Below are positions 54,785-62,916 of a DNA stretch of 64,000 nt, one piece after another. This stretch comes from Listeria innocua (GTDB lineage Bacteria; Bacillota; Bacilli; Lactobacillales; Listeriaceae). Under the pieces are notes generated by a model. The model did no database searches. It worked only from the letters and a program-made list of their open reading frames with translations, and was not told the DNA's origin. The DNA lies in assembly GCF_028596125.1 (NCBI RefSeq), contig NZ_CP117229.1, positions 2,712,001 through 2,776,000 of the forward strand, given 5' to 3'. A program made the translations under genes and the position numbers. Numbering within the stretch: position 1 is the first letter of the stretch; each line of letters starts with the position of its first letter.

Positions 54785-54828
54785 GGGAGCGCTCCCACAA
54801 AAAGAATTATAGTATGGAAAGCGCTTTC
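54785..54828. promoter_or_regulatory. Two perfect 12-bp palindromic operators
   Basis: GGGAGCGCTCCC (54785-54796) just downstream of -10 and GAAAGCGCTTTC (54817-54828) between -35 and -10, centres 32 bases apart. Shared AGCGCT core is LacI/CcpA-like; likely bound by the divergent LacI regulator and possibly CcpA. Confidence 0.8.
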
Positions 54829-54834
54829 TGTCAA
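54806..54834 (-). promoter_or_regulatory. Consensus promoter of the phosphorylase operon
   Basis: Minus strand -35 TTGACA (54829-54834), 17-base spacer, -10 TATAAT (54806-54811): full consensus, so control must be by repression. Confidence 0.92.
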
Positions 54835-54990
54835 ACACAATTTAAAAGGAATTTCCTAACATGTTGACAGTATTGAGTTTTTATCCCTATATAACATCTA
54901 GTTGGACATTTAGCGTAAAATTGAGTAATATAAACATGGATGATAATGACCGGAACCGATACCGGAAACAATAGAGAAAGGAAGATTACC

Positions 54991-56016
54991 TTGGCAGCTA
55001 CCATTTATGACATAGCAAAACACGCGGGAGTTTCAAAATCAACGGTATCCAGAGTACTAAACAATCAAGCTAATATTTCCAAAGAATCAAGACAAAAAGT
55101 ATTAGAAGCGATTGATGAACTCAACTACCAGCCAAGCAAACTAGCTCGCGCACTTACTTCTTCAGGCTTTGATGCTATCATGGTTATCTCAAATCGCTCC
55201 ACAACCACAACAACAGGAAATCCATTTTTTTCCGAAATAATTCAATCCATTTCCACTCAAGCTGAGTTGGAAAATTTCGACCTTATTCTTCAGACCGCCA
55301 AAAACAGCGAAGACGAACTCAAAAAATGCCTCTCAAAAATCCAAGAAAAAATGATTAAAGGTATAATTATGCTAAGTTCCCCGGCTGATGAAGATTTTTT
55401 CCATCAATTAGACCCGTATAATATCCCCATTGTCGTTACCGGAAAAGTAGAAGGACATTACAAAAATATTTATTCCGTTGACACAGACAATTTTGGTGAT
55501 AGTTATGCTCTAACTAAACATTTAATCAAGCAAGGTCATAAGAAAATTGCTTGTATCCACGCACCGCTTGATTATCATGTTTCGATTGATCGCCTTGCTG
55601 GTTTTCGAAGCTGCCTATTTGACCACCAATTAGACCTTCGCAATGACTGGATTATTGATAGCGGTTATAGCATTGAAGACAGTTACAAAGCCGCATTACG
55701 CCTAATGGAAAGCACCGATAAACCAACCGCAGTTTTCGCAACCGACGATTTAAAAGTACTTAGTATTTATAAAATGGCAGCCGATAAAAATTTACAAATA
55801 CCTGCAGATTTTTCTGTCATCGGCTATAATGATAAAGTAGCATCATCTTTCTTGTCACCGCCACTTACTTCTATTGACATACCAATTAATAAACTAGGAA
55901 AAAAAGCGACTAACTTATTATTCCGCTTAATCCACCAAGATAAAAACGTACCAAAAACGACCATCATTAAAACCGAAATGATTGAACGTGAATCCATTCA
56001 GAAAATAAACGATTAA
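54991..56016 (+). CDS. LacI-family transcriptional regulator
   Basis: A 341-residue repressor: HTH TIYDIAKHAGVSKSTVSRVL at the N-terminus, hinge YQPSKLARALTS, then a periplasmic-binding-protein-like effector domain. Start TTG at 54991 with AAAGGAAG seven bases upstream; an upstream in-frame ATG would add 17 residues before the HTH without a site. Divergent from the phosphorylase operon, in the place of E. coli ycjW. Own promoter likely TTGACA at 54864-54869. Confidence 0.92.
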   Translation: MAATIYDIAKHAGVSKSTVSRVLNNQANISKESRQKVLEAIDELNYQPSKLARALTSSGFDAIMVISNRSTTTTTGNPFFSEIIQSISTQAELENFDLILQTAKNSEDELKKCLSKIQEKMIKGIIMLSSPADEDFFHQLDPYNIPIVVTGKVEGHYKNIYSVDTDNFGDSYALTKHLIKQGHKKIACIHAPLDYHVSIDRLAGFRSCLFDHQLDLRNDWIIDSGYSIEDSYKAALRLMESTDKPTAVFATDDLKVLSIYKMAADKNLQIPADFSVIGYNDKVASSFLSPPLTSIDIPINKLGKKATNLLFRLIHQDKNVPKTTIIKTEMIERESIQKIND

Positions 56017-56037
56017 GCTTATTTTCTGAGTTTACTT

Positions 56038-56110
56038 GGTCCTGTAGCTCAGTTGGGAGAGTATCACCTTGACATGGTGGGGGTCGCTGGTTCGAGACCA
56101 GTCGGGACCA
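56038..56110 (+). tRNA. tRNA-Val (anticodon GAC)
   Basis: A 73-base cloverleaf: acceptor GGTCCTG/CGGGACC, D arm GCTC/GAGT, anticodon stem TCACC/GGTGG with loop TTGACAT (GAC at 34-36), five-base variable loop and T arm GCTGG-TTCGAGA-CCAGT. The 3' CCA is not encoded beyond the discriminator A. It lies 21 bases after the lacI stop and may share its transcript. Confidence 0.93.
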
Positions 56111-56118
56111 TTTATAAA

Positions 56119-56151
56119 AAAGCACCCCTTATAGAAAGGGATGCTTTTTTT
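56119..56151. terminator. Terminator after tRNA-Val, bidirectional
   Basis: AAAAAGCACCCC/GGGATGCTTTTTT hairpin between the tRNA and the convergent transglutaminase-like gene. Confidence 0.88.
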
Positions 56152-56155
56152 ACGT

Positions 56156-58150
56156 TTATTTAAATAGCTTACCTAATTTCTTAAACAGACCATCTTCAAT
56201 GATATCAATACCAATTCCCCAGTTACTATCTAGAACTTTTTTATTAGCTTTAATATATTCTTCTAAATCTTTCCCAGAAATAGTAAGGTTGTGATATGGA
56301 CGATACTCTAAATAACACGAAGCACCGTTTTTGTGAATTTTCTTCGTCACACGATGATTTAAATACTTAGACTTGATGTCACATTCTTGACGTGTGTAGG
56401 AATCCGTCTGATCTATCGAGTGGTCAGTCGTTAAATGAATCTCCATTTTGATGATATTTCGATCAACCCAATACGGGAAATCTTTATGGAAATGTTTTTC
56501 CGCGCCATCATCAATAAAATTACCCCAACTCCAAAAATGTAAAAAGCGTTTTTTGTTTTCTACAATATATGGGTCAGTTATTGTTGCTTTATAAACTAGC
56601 GAAATCTCATTCATTTCCTTATTATCTTCCACAATTTGAATGGACGTGTTATTAAAGTGCTTATCAATCTCATTTTCTTCATATTTTTTATATAAAGTCA
56701 TATTGCTATAAATCGCGAAGTTATAGCGATTAACAATATCTTTATTTGATTCATTTTTAAACATTTCACGTGATCCGTTTGCCATTCCACCGCGTAATTT
56801 TCTTTCAAAAACAACCTCGGCTTCATTTCCTTTAACATCACATCGGAAAATTTCTTCAACAGAAGGCGTTCTATCTTGAAAAGGCTCTTGTTTTTGTAAT
56901 TCGGTTCCTGGTTTAATTTCCAAATAATACATGAAACTATTTCTTTGGCGGTTAGCTAAAAAGCCTTGGTCACTACTCATTGTGGCATCAATAAAATAAA
57001 CTTGATTATCATCTGTTACTTTTAAAATCGCATGGTTAAAATTAAATGGTGACGGCGTATAAACCGGTAAAAAGACATCACTGCCATAATTAACCAAAAT
57101 CAGCTCTGAATCGACTTCTAAATAATCTAAAATCACTTTTAAAAGAACCGTTTTCGCCTTACAATCACCTTGTTTCGTTTGATAAGTTACTTCTGCCGCT
57201 TGAGGCTCATGTCCATCCATTTCCGTTTCATTATACAAATAGTATATTTCTTTTTGAACAAAATCAATCGCATGCCTAATTTTATGTTTTAAAGAAGGTA
57301 ATGCATCTAATTCAGAAACCAAATCACCAGCAAAACTGGCTAAATCCACTTGATAGAATTTCTGATAAACGTCACTGATTGCTTTGGTAATTTCTGGATA
57401 GGTCTTTTCAGTAACAAAATCAATAAATGGCGTAAGTTCAAACTCTTTTGGATCATTTCCAATATAGTCTTCTTTTTCAATTGTATAAGATTGGCTATTT
57501 TCAATAATAACTTTTTCTTTATCTAAAATTGCCCCTGCTTCATCGCGGAAATAATGGAAATTCGTTTCTAAATTCTGTCCTGTCTCGTTCTTCAATTCAA
57601 AACGATACTTTCCGTAAGCCCAGTATGAATTTGGAGCCGAATAAATCCAGCGGAAAAATTGGTTACGAATGCTGCTTTCTTCATATTTACGTTCAATAGT
57701 TGTTTCAATTAAGAAAATATCATTTAAATGTAAATCACGAATTAGAACCGTTACTTTTTTCTCATCATTAAAACTAGCTTGATTTTCATCACGAACATAA
57801 TCCAAGACTTTCACATTAATATCATTTATTTTATCAATGACTTTGCCGTCGCGAATGACGGACAGAGTGTGTATATATAACACTTCATCTTCTGCCAAAA
57901 TAAAATTGGTTTTTGCAGCGGAGTTGAGCATATTAGGATCATTCAAAGTATAAGCCATAGAAATATAACTTTCCCGTGAATTCGTTTTAGCCGTTTCTAC
58001 AATATCACACCAAAAACAATAATCCCGTTCTTGGGCAATTTGAGCATTATAAAAATCTGTATCTTGGGTATCTAACCAAGAAGAAATGTTTTCTTGCTTT
58101 GTTTCAGGAGAGCTTAATTCAGGTTTTATAAAATAATATTCTTTTGTCAT
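56156..58150 (-). CDS. DUF3857 / transglutaminase-like protein
   Basis: A 664-residue protein without a signal peptide. An N-terminal DUF3857-type beta domain (about 40-250) is followed by a transglutaminase-like core with Cys in TKQGDCKAKTVLL, His in FNFNHAILKV and Asp in VYFIDATMS. The order and spacing fit a Cys-His-Asp triad, so peptidase or amide-forming activity is plausible. Such proteins are common in Bacteroidetes and rare in Firmicutes; role unknown. Monocistronic. Confidence 0.85.
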   Translation of the reverse strand: MTKEYYFIKPELSSPETKQENISSWLDTQDTDFYNAQIAQERDYCFWCDIVETAKTNSRESYISMAYTLNDPNMLNSAAKTNFILAEDEVLYIHTLSVIRDGKVIDKINDINVKVLDYVRDENQASFNDEKKVTVLIRDLHLNDIFLIETTIERKYEESSIRNQFFRWIYSAPNSYWAYGKYRFELKNETGQNLETNFHYFRDEAGAILDKEKVIIENSQSYTIEKEDYIGNDPKEFELTPFIDFVTEKTYPEITKAISDVYQKFYQVDLASFAGDLVSELDALPSLKHKIRHAIDFVQKEIYYLYNETEMDGHEPQAAEVTYQTKQGDCKAKTVLLKVILDYLEVDSELILVNYGSDVFLPVYTPSPFNFNHAILKVTDDNQVYFIDATMSSDQGFLANRQRNSFMYYLEIKPGTELQKQEPFQDRTPSVEEIFRCDVKGNEAEVVFERKLRGGMANGSREMFKNESNKDIVNRYNFAIYSNMTLYKKYEENEIDKHFNNTSIQIVEDNKEMNEISLVYKATITDPYIVENKKRFLHFWSWGNFIDDGAEKHFHKDFPYWVDRNIIKMEIHLTTDHSIDQTDSYTRQECDIKSKYLNHRVTKKIHKNGASCYLEYRPYHNLTISGKDLEEYIKANKKVLDSNWGIGIDIIEDGLFKKLGKLFK

Positions 58151-58298
58151 TGGATAATCTCCTTGAGTTTGTATTTTTTATAGCTCCTTTTATTTTAGCA
58201 ATAACTAAATATAATAAACAAGAAATAATCTTATATGATTACTATCTTTCCATTTTTTAGTAAAAAATTCGACACATTTATCATTCTTATGTACAAAA

Positions 58299-58322
58299 AA
58301 AGAGCTCTATACAGCGCTCTTT
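58299..58322 (-). terminator. Terminator of the GNAT gene
   Basis: AAAGAGC/GCTCTTT stem with T7 on the minus strand. Confidence 0.8.
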
Positions 58323-58330
58323 AAATGTAG

Positions 58331-58873
58331 TTATTTACCTGTATCTAACCAAGAAAATAACTTCAAACTTTGATATTCCGTGCCAATTTTTTCATAATCT
58401 CTAAGTAATCCTTCTTCTAAAAAACCAAGCTTCTCTAGCAAAGTAATTGACGCCTCATTTCTCGGGTCTACTTTTGCTTCAATCCTGTGTAATTTAAAAG
58501 ATTCTTTTCCCCACTCCATCAAGGCTTTTACAGCTTCTGTAGCATATCCTCGTTTCCAGAATCGTGTTCCTAAATCATAAGCGATTTCTGCTCGGTGATT
58601 TTCATGATCAATATAGTTAAAGCCACATGTACCAATAATTTCTCCTGTTGCTTGCAAAATAATTACACATCTAAGTGCTTTTCCTTCTATCTCTAGTTGC
58701 CTTAGCATCCGAATCATTTCTTCTACAGGCTGTAAACTTTGGAAAGGCTCAATGTTCATATATCTAGTAACTGAATCATCTGACCAGTATCCAAATAAAA
58801 TTTCCGTATCAGCCAACGTCATTTCACTTAAAAAAAGTCGTTCGGTTTTTATCATTTGCTTCCGATTTTCCAT
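58331..58873 (-). CDS. GNAT-family N-acetyltransferase (RimJ/RimL-like)
   Basis: A 180-residue acetyltransferase: TERLFLSEMTLADTEILFGY at the start, GTCGFNYIDHENHRAEIAYD, the acetyl-CoA motif LGTRFWKRGYATEAVKALMEW and KLGFLEEGLLRDY. Likely acetylates an amino group on a protein or small molecule. GGGGGT ribosome binding site six bases upstream. Confidence 0.92.
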   Translation of the reverse strand: MENRKQMIKTERLFLSEMTLADTEILFGYWSDDSVTRYMNIEPFQSLQPVEEMIRMLRQLEIEGKALRCVIILQATGEIIGTCGFNYIDHENHRAEIAYDLGTRFWKRGYATEAVKALMEWGKESFKLHRIEAKVDPRNEASITLLEKLGFLEEGLLRDYEKIGTEYQSLKLFSWLDTGK

Positions 58874-58932
58874 ACGTTTACCCCCGCATTATTAATAAAA
58901 AAAGCTTATCAAATCTTGCCCTCAAAGTAAAA

Positions 58933-58948
58933 TGTTTCACGTGAAACA
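58933..58948. promoter_or_regulatory. parS: parS site 7
   Basis: Exact TGTTTCACGTGAAACA between the divergent GNAT and MFS genes. Confidence 0.97.
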
Positions 58949-59027
58949 TTGGCTCTTTCTTTAATATAGTAACGTTTAGGTTTATAATGAAAAATATCTC
59001 AAAAAGCTTCAAAAAGGAGAATGATTC

Positions 59028-60440
59028 ATGGAACAAACGGATAAACGTAAAACTTTAGCACTTATTTCAATAATGCTTGGAGCTTTTATTTCATTATTAG
59101 ATACGACAATTGTTAATGTGGCCTTGCCTGATATTACGACAGCCCTACATGCGACAAGCGAGACGATTGAATGGGTTATTTCAGGTTATGCTCTTGCATT
59201 TGGCCTTGTGCTTATTTTAGCTGGACGACTTGGGGATAAATTTGGTCGGAAAAACATTTATATTATCGGGATTACCCTATTTCTAATTATGAGTGTTACT
59301 GCCGGTTTAGCGGGTTCGGAAAATAGCCTAATTATTTCCCGGGTAATACAAGGTCTTGCTGCCGGGTTATTTTTCCCGCAAATCAATGCGACGATTATGG
59401 ATATGTATTCCGGAAAAAGCCTCGGGAAAATCTTCGGCATTCTTGGTTCAGTTATTGGTGTTGGTACTGCCATCGGACCTCTTACAGGAGGACTTTTAAT
59501 TGAACTGTTCGGCGCTACAAACGGTTGGCGCGCAGTTTTCTTCGTTAACGTACCTTTTGTGTTAGTAACACTTGTCCTAGCAATGCTTTATCTTCCTAAG
59601 AGAACCGTCTCCACGAAAAAAATCAGCTTTGATTTGCCTGGAGTTGGCTTACTGACAATCGCACTTTTACTATTACTTTTCCCACTTATTTCAAATGGTG
59701 CAAATGATTTCAAACCAATAGATTACCTTTTAATGGCGCTTTCTATTCCGCTCTTCATCATCCTTTATAAATGGAGTGTTTACCAAGAAAAGAAAGGCAA
59801 TCAACCATTAATTGCGCCAAACTTACTTAAAAACAATCAATTTGTCTCAGGAATGCTCTTATCACTCGTATATTTTGCTGCATTTACTAGTATTTTCTTC
59901 GTTCTATCGCTAACTTGGCAAACTGGTTTCAATCGTTCAGCTATTTTATCTGGACTTGCAATTAGCCCCTTTGCATTAGGTAGCGTACTGGCAGCATCCA
60001 ATAGTTACCGATTTATCCCGCTACTAGGAAGAAAACTGTTAATGCTTGGGGTCTCGCTCGTTATTGTCGGTCTTGGCACGGTTTCTATAGTTTTCCATCT
60101 CAATGACGGCGCTTTTTCTGCTTGGCTCTTATTCCTACCACTTTTCATTGCGGGGCTTGGTAGTGGTTTAACTATTGCACCATTAAATAGTTTTACCCTT
60201 TCCACCGTGACTGGTATAGATCGCGGCGGAGCTAGTGGTATGTTTAATACAGCGCAACGAATTGGTTCGTCCTTTGGGATTGCAGTTGTTGGATCAGTAT
60301 TTTTCCGCACTCTCGGTAATACTACAGCCACCTCAAAAGCAAGTGCCTTTTCCGACAGTTTGCAAATGAGTATGTACGTTAATATTTTTCTACTCGTAGT
60401 TTGTTTCCTACTCATATTCCGCTTACCAAAAAGTATTTAG
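59028..60440 (+). CDS. DHA2-family MFS drug exporter (EmrB/QacA type)
   Basis: A 470-residue, 14-TM exporter. LDTTIVNVALPDI in TM1 is the DHA2 signature, motif A is GRLGDKFGRKNIYIIG, motif C is LGSVIGVGTAIGPLTGG. It should expel drugs with proton import. AAGGAG seven bases before ATG. A Noc-type site lies within (59333-59348). Confidence 0.94.
   Translation: MEQTDKRKTLALISIMLGAFISLLDTTIVNVALPDITTALHATSETIEWVISGYALAFGLVLILAGRLGDKFGRKNIYIIGITLFLIMSVTAGLAGSENSLIISRVIQGLAAGLFFPQINATIMDMYSGKSLGKIFGILGSVIGVGTAIGPLTGGLLIELFGATNGWRAVFFVNVPFVLVTLVLAMLYLPKRTVSTKKISFDLPGVGLLTIALLLLLFPLISNGANDFKPIDYLLMALSIPLFIILYKWSVYQEKKGNQPLIAPNLLKNNQFVSGMLLSLVYFAAFTSIFFVLSLTWQTGFNRSAILSGLAISPFALGSVLAASNSYRFIPLLGRKLLMLGVSLVIVGLGTVSIVFHLNDGAFSAWLLFLPLFIAGLGSGLTIAPLNSFTLSTVTGIDRGGASGMFNTAQRIGSSFGIAVVGSVFFRTLGNTTATSKASAFSDSLQMSMYVNIFLLVVCFLLIFRLPKSI
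59333..59348. promoter_or_regulatory. Noc-binding site within the MFS gene
   Basis: TATTTCCCGGGTAATA, identical to the site at 37071-37086. Confidence 0.7.
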
Positions 60441-60446
60441 AAAAAA

Positions 60447-60474
60447 GACATGACTTTGCGTTAAAGTCATGTCT
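60447..60474. terminator. Bidirectional terminator
   Basis: GACATGACTTT/AAAGTCATGTC stem flanked by A and T runs between the MFS gene and rhaM. Confidence 0.93.
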
Positions 60475-60480
60475 CTTTTC

Positions 60481-60795
60481 TTATGCTAAATAGAAAACTT
60501 CTTTTAAATCAACCGCGACCGGGCTATTATTAGGATTTGATTTCATGATTGGAGCCATATATTTCCACCACTTTTGACAAATTTCTGTTTCTGCTATTTT
60601 GTCATAAATGGCTTTATCCTCGACTTCCACATAAGCAAATAATGTATCCGTTTTTTCTTCTAAAAATATCGAATAATTAGCTGCTCCATGCGCTTTTAAG
60701 GCCTCTTTCATTTCTGGCCAAAGTTCGTCGTGTCTTTTTTTATATTCTTCTTGATTACCAGGATATAAATACATAATAGATGCCACTCGTTCCAT
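60481..60795 (-). CDS. rhaM: L-rhamnose mutarotase
   Basis: A 104-residue ferredoxin-like protein that interconverts alpha- and beta-L-rhamnose. Family motifs: [36 protein letters not shown], and [10 protein letters not shown]. Last gene of the rha operon, 12 bases after rhaD. Confidence 0.95.
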
Positions 60796-60807
60796 TATTC
60801 TTACCTC

Positions 60808-61629
60808 CTAATTATTTAAATAACCTGCCTTTGCTTCAACGCCAAATCTTTCACCCAGTGCTTTCAATTGTTCATCTGTAATCGCTTGTTTAATACCGCC
60901 TTGTGACATCACAATAGTATAAACTTCTGCTGCTTTCTCGGCGGTTTCAATTAATCCAAATGTTTCATCCATTGATTGTCCCGCACCATAAATCCCGTGA
61001 TGAGGCCAAACGATTAAACGATTTTCCTTCATTTTTTCTGATGTAGCTTTTCCAATGTCATTCGTACCAGGAACCAGCCAAGGAATAATCCCAACACCTT
61101 CTGGAAAAACGACTAAACATTCTGTACACATTTGCCATAAAGTTCTTGTAAATGCTCGTTCAGTCAGCTCATGTGTAAATGTCATCGCGAGCAAATGAGT
61201 AGCGTGACAATGCATAACAACGCGGTTTTCCGGATCAACAGAAAGTCTTGCAATGTGACTCATAAAATGCGCTGGAAGTTCGCTTGTTGGTAGTCCGCCG
61301 TCTGTGTAGCCCCACAGCAAATGAACTGCTTTCCCATCTTCACTTACTTGAATTACACCTAAATTAACAGCTGGAGCTTCTTCAACATTTTTAAAATATT
61401 TACCCGAACCAGTCACCAAGAAATATTTACCAGCGAGCTTTTCGCCATCAAAGTCCATTGGAATTGTGCGGATAATTTGTTTTACATCTAAATATTCCAC
61501 AACTTCTTTTTCATCCAACAAATAAGTGATATTGCCACCGTTTCTTTCATCCCAGCCTAACCGGTATAAATTTGAAGTAGTTTTTGCCATTTCCTTAATA
61601 AAATCAGCATCAAGTATATCCTTTGTCAT
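60808..61629 (-). CDS. rhaD: L-rhamnulose-1-phosphate aldolase
   Basis: A 273-residue class II aldolase that splits rhamnulose-1-P into dihydroxyacetone phosphate and L-lactaldehyde. Zn ligands in [15 protein letters not shown] (HxH) and His in [24 protein letters not shown] binds phosphate. Start at 61629 with AGGAG nine bases upstream. Confidence 0.95.
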   Translation of the reverse strand: MTKDILDADFIKEMAKTTSNLYRLGWDERNGGNITYLLDEKEVVEYLDVKQIIRTIPMDFDGEKLAGKYFLVTGSGKYFKNVEEAPAVNLGVIQVSEDGKAVHLLWGYTDGGLPTSELPAHFMSHIARLSVDPENRVVMHCHATHLLAMTFTHELTERAFTRTLWQMCTECLVVFPEGVGIIPWLVPGTNDIGKATSEKMKENRLIVWPHHGIYGAGQSMDETFGLIETAEKAAEVYTIVMSQGGIKQAITDEQLKALGERFGVEAKAGYLNN

Positions 61630-61641
61630 CGTCACTATCTC

Positions 61642-62904
61642 CTATCTTTTTAGTAATACATCTTTCTCATAAGCTTTTACTTCCTTCAACCAGTCAAGAC
61701 CAACTGGGACACCATTAATTTCACAGAAGTAGTTCCATACATCGCCAAATGGGAAGTCTTTTAATTCTTCTGTAATTGCCATACGAGATGTAAAGTCATT
61801 TTCCAGTTCCATTTTTTTCAAATCAGCTGTAGGTTCTAAAAGGGCTTTAAGTAATGATTTTTGCGTATTTCTAGTCCCAACAACCCATGCAGCAATTCGG
61901 TTGATTGTTGCGTCGAAGAAATCAAGACCAATATTTGTAATTCCGAGTAAATCATTGCGCACCAATTCGCGACCAATTTCAATTAATTCATCATCCATAA
62001 TCACCACATGGTCACTATCCCAGCGGACTGGACGGCTCACATGTAACATTACACCTTTACTGAAAAGTGCTAAAGAAGACAATTTATTAGAAATAACTTC
62101 AGTTGGATGGAAATGTCCCGCATCCAAGCAAATCAATTTGTCCCGCGTAATTCCGTAACCCATATAAAATTCATGCGAGCCAACTGTATAAGCCTCTGCG
62201 CCTAAGCCAAACAACTTACTTTCTACAGCTTCTTGGGTATATTTTTCATCTAATTTTTCTGCAAAAACTTCATCTAAAGCTTCCATCAAACGTTTTCTCG
62301 GGGTGTAGCGATCAATCGGGCAATCTTTTATACCATCCGGCACCCAGAAATTATTAATACTTGTTTGACCAAGTTCTTTCCCAAAGTACTCAGAAATTTT
62401 CCGCGAGCGTTTCCCGTGCTCTATCCAAAAATCGCGAACTTCTTTATCTGGTGAAGCTAAAGTATAATTATCTTTAAACATTGGATGTGAAAAGAAAGTT
62501 GGATTGAAATCGAGCCCCAATCCTTGCTCTTTCGCCCATTCTACCCATGGAGTGAAATGTTTAGGTTCAATTTCATTTAAATCTACTTTTTCATCTGTAT
62601 CTACGTAAATTGCGTGTAAGTTAAGTTTATGTTTTCCGGGAATAAGTGAATAAGCTTTTTCCAAATCTTGGCGTAATTGCTTAGGAGTATGAGCAGCACC
62701 CGGATAATTCCCAGTCGCCATGATTCCGCCTGTAAGTTCGCCGTCTGGATTTAAGAAACCTTTAACATCATCGCCTTGCCAGCAGTGCATCGAAATTTTA
62801 ATGTCTTTCAGTGTTTTAAGTGCTTTTTCCGTATCAACTCCAATTGCTTGATAACGTTCTTTCGCCACTTGATATCGTTTACTAATTTCTGTTTCTTGTC
62901 CCAT
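61642..62904 (-). CDS. rhaA: L-rhamnose isomerase
   Basis: A 420-residue Mn-dependent isomerase converting L-rhamnose to L-rhamnulose. ISMHCWQGDDVKGFLNPDG at the N-terminus, CLDAGHFHPTEVISNKLSS and VSRPVRWDSDHVVIMDDE contain metal and substrate residues. Twelve bases from rhaB. Confidence 0.96.
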   Translation of the reverse strand: MGQETEISKRYQVAKERYQAIGVDTEKALKTLKDIKISMHCWQGDDVKGFLNPDGELTGGIMATGNYPGAAHTPKQLRQDLEKAYSLIPGKHKLNLHAIYVDTDEKVDLNEIEPKHFTPWVEWAKEQGLGLDFNPTFFSHPMFKDNYTLASPDKEVRDFWIEHGKRSRKISEYFGKELGQTSINNFWVPDGIKDCPIDRYTPRKRLMEALDEVFAEKLDEKYTQEAVESKLFGLGAEAYTVGSHEFYMGYGITRDKLICLDAGHFHPTEVISNKLSSLALFSKGVMLHVSRPVRWDSDHVVIMDDELIEIGRELVRNDLLGITNIGLDFFDATINRIAAWVVGTRNTQKSLLKALLEPTADLKKMELENDFTSRMAITEELKDFPFGDVWNYFCEINGVPVGLDWLKEVKAYEKDVLLKR

Positions 62905-62916
62905 TCTAAAAGCCTC

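Noticed and set aside
56762-56777. Degenerate parS-like TTTCACGTGATCC
   Set aside because: Only the core is shared; right arm does not match.
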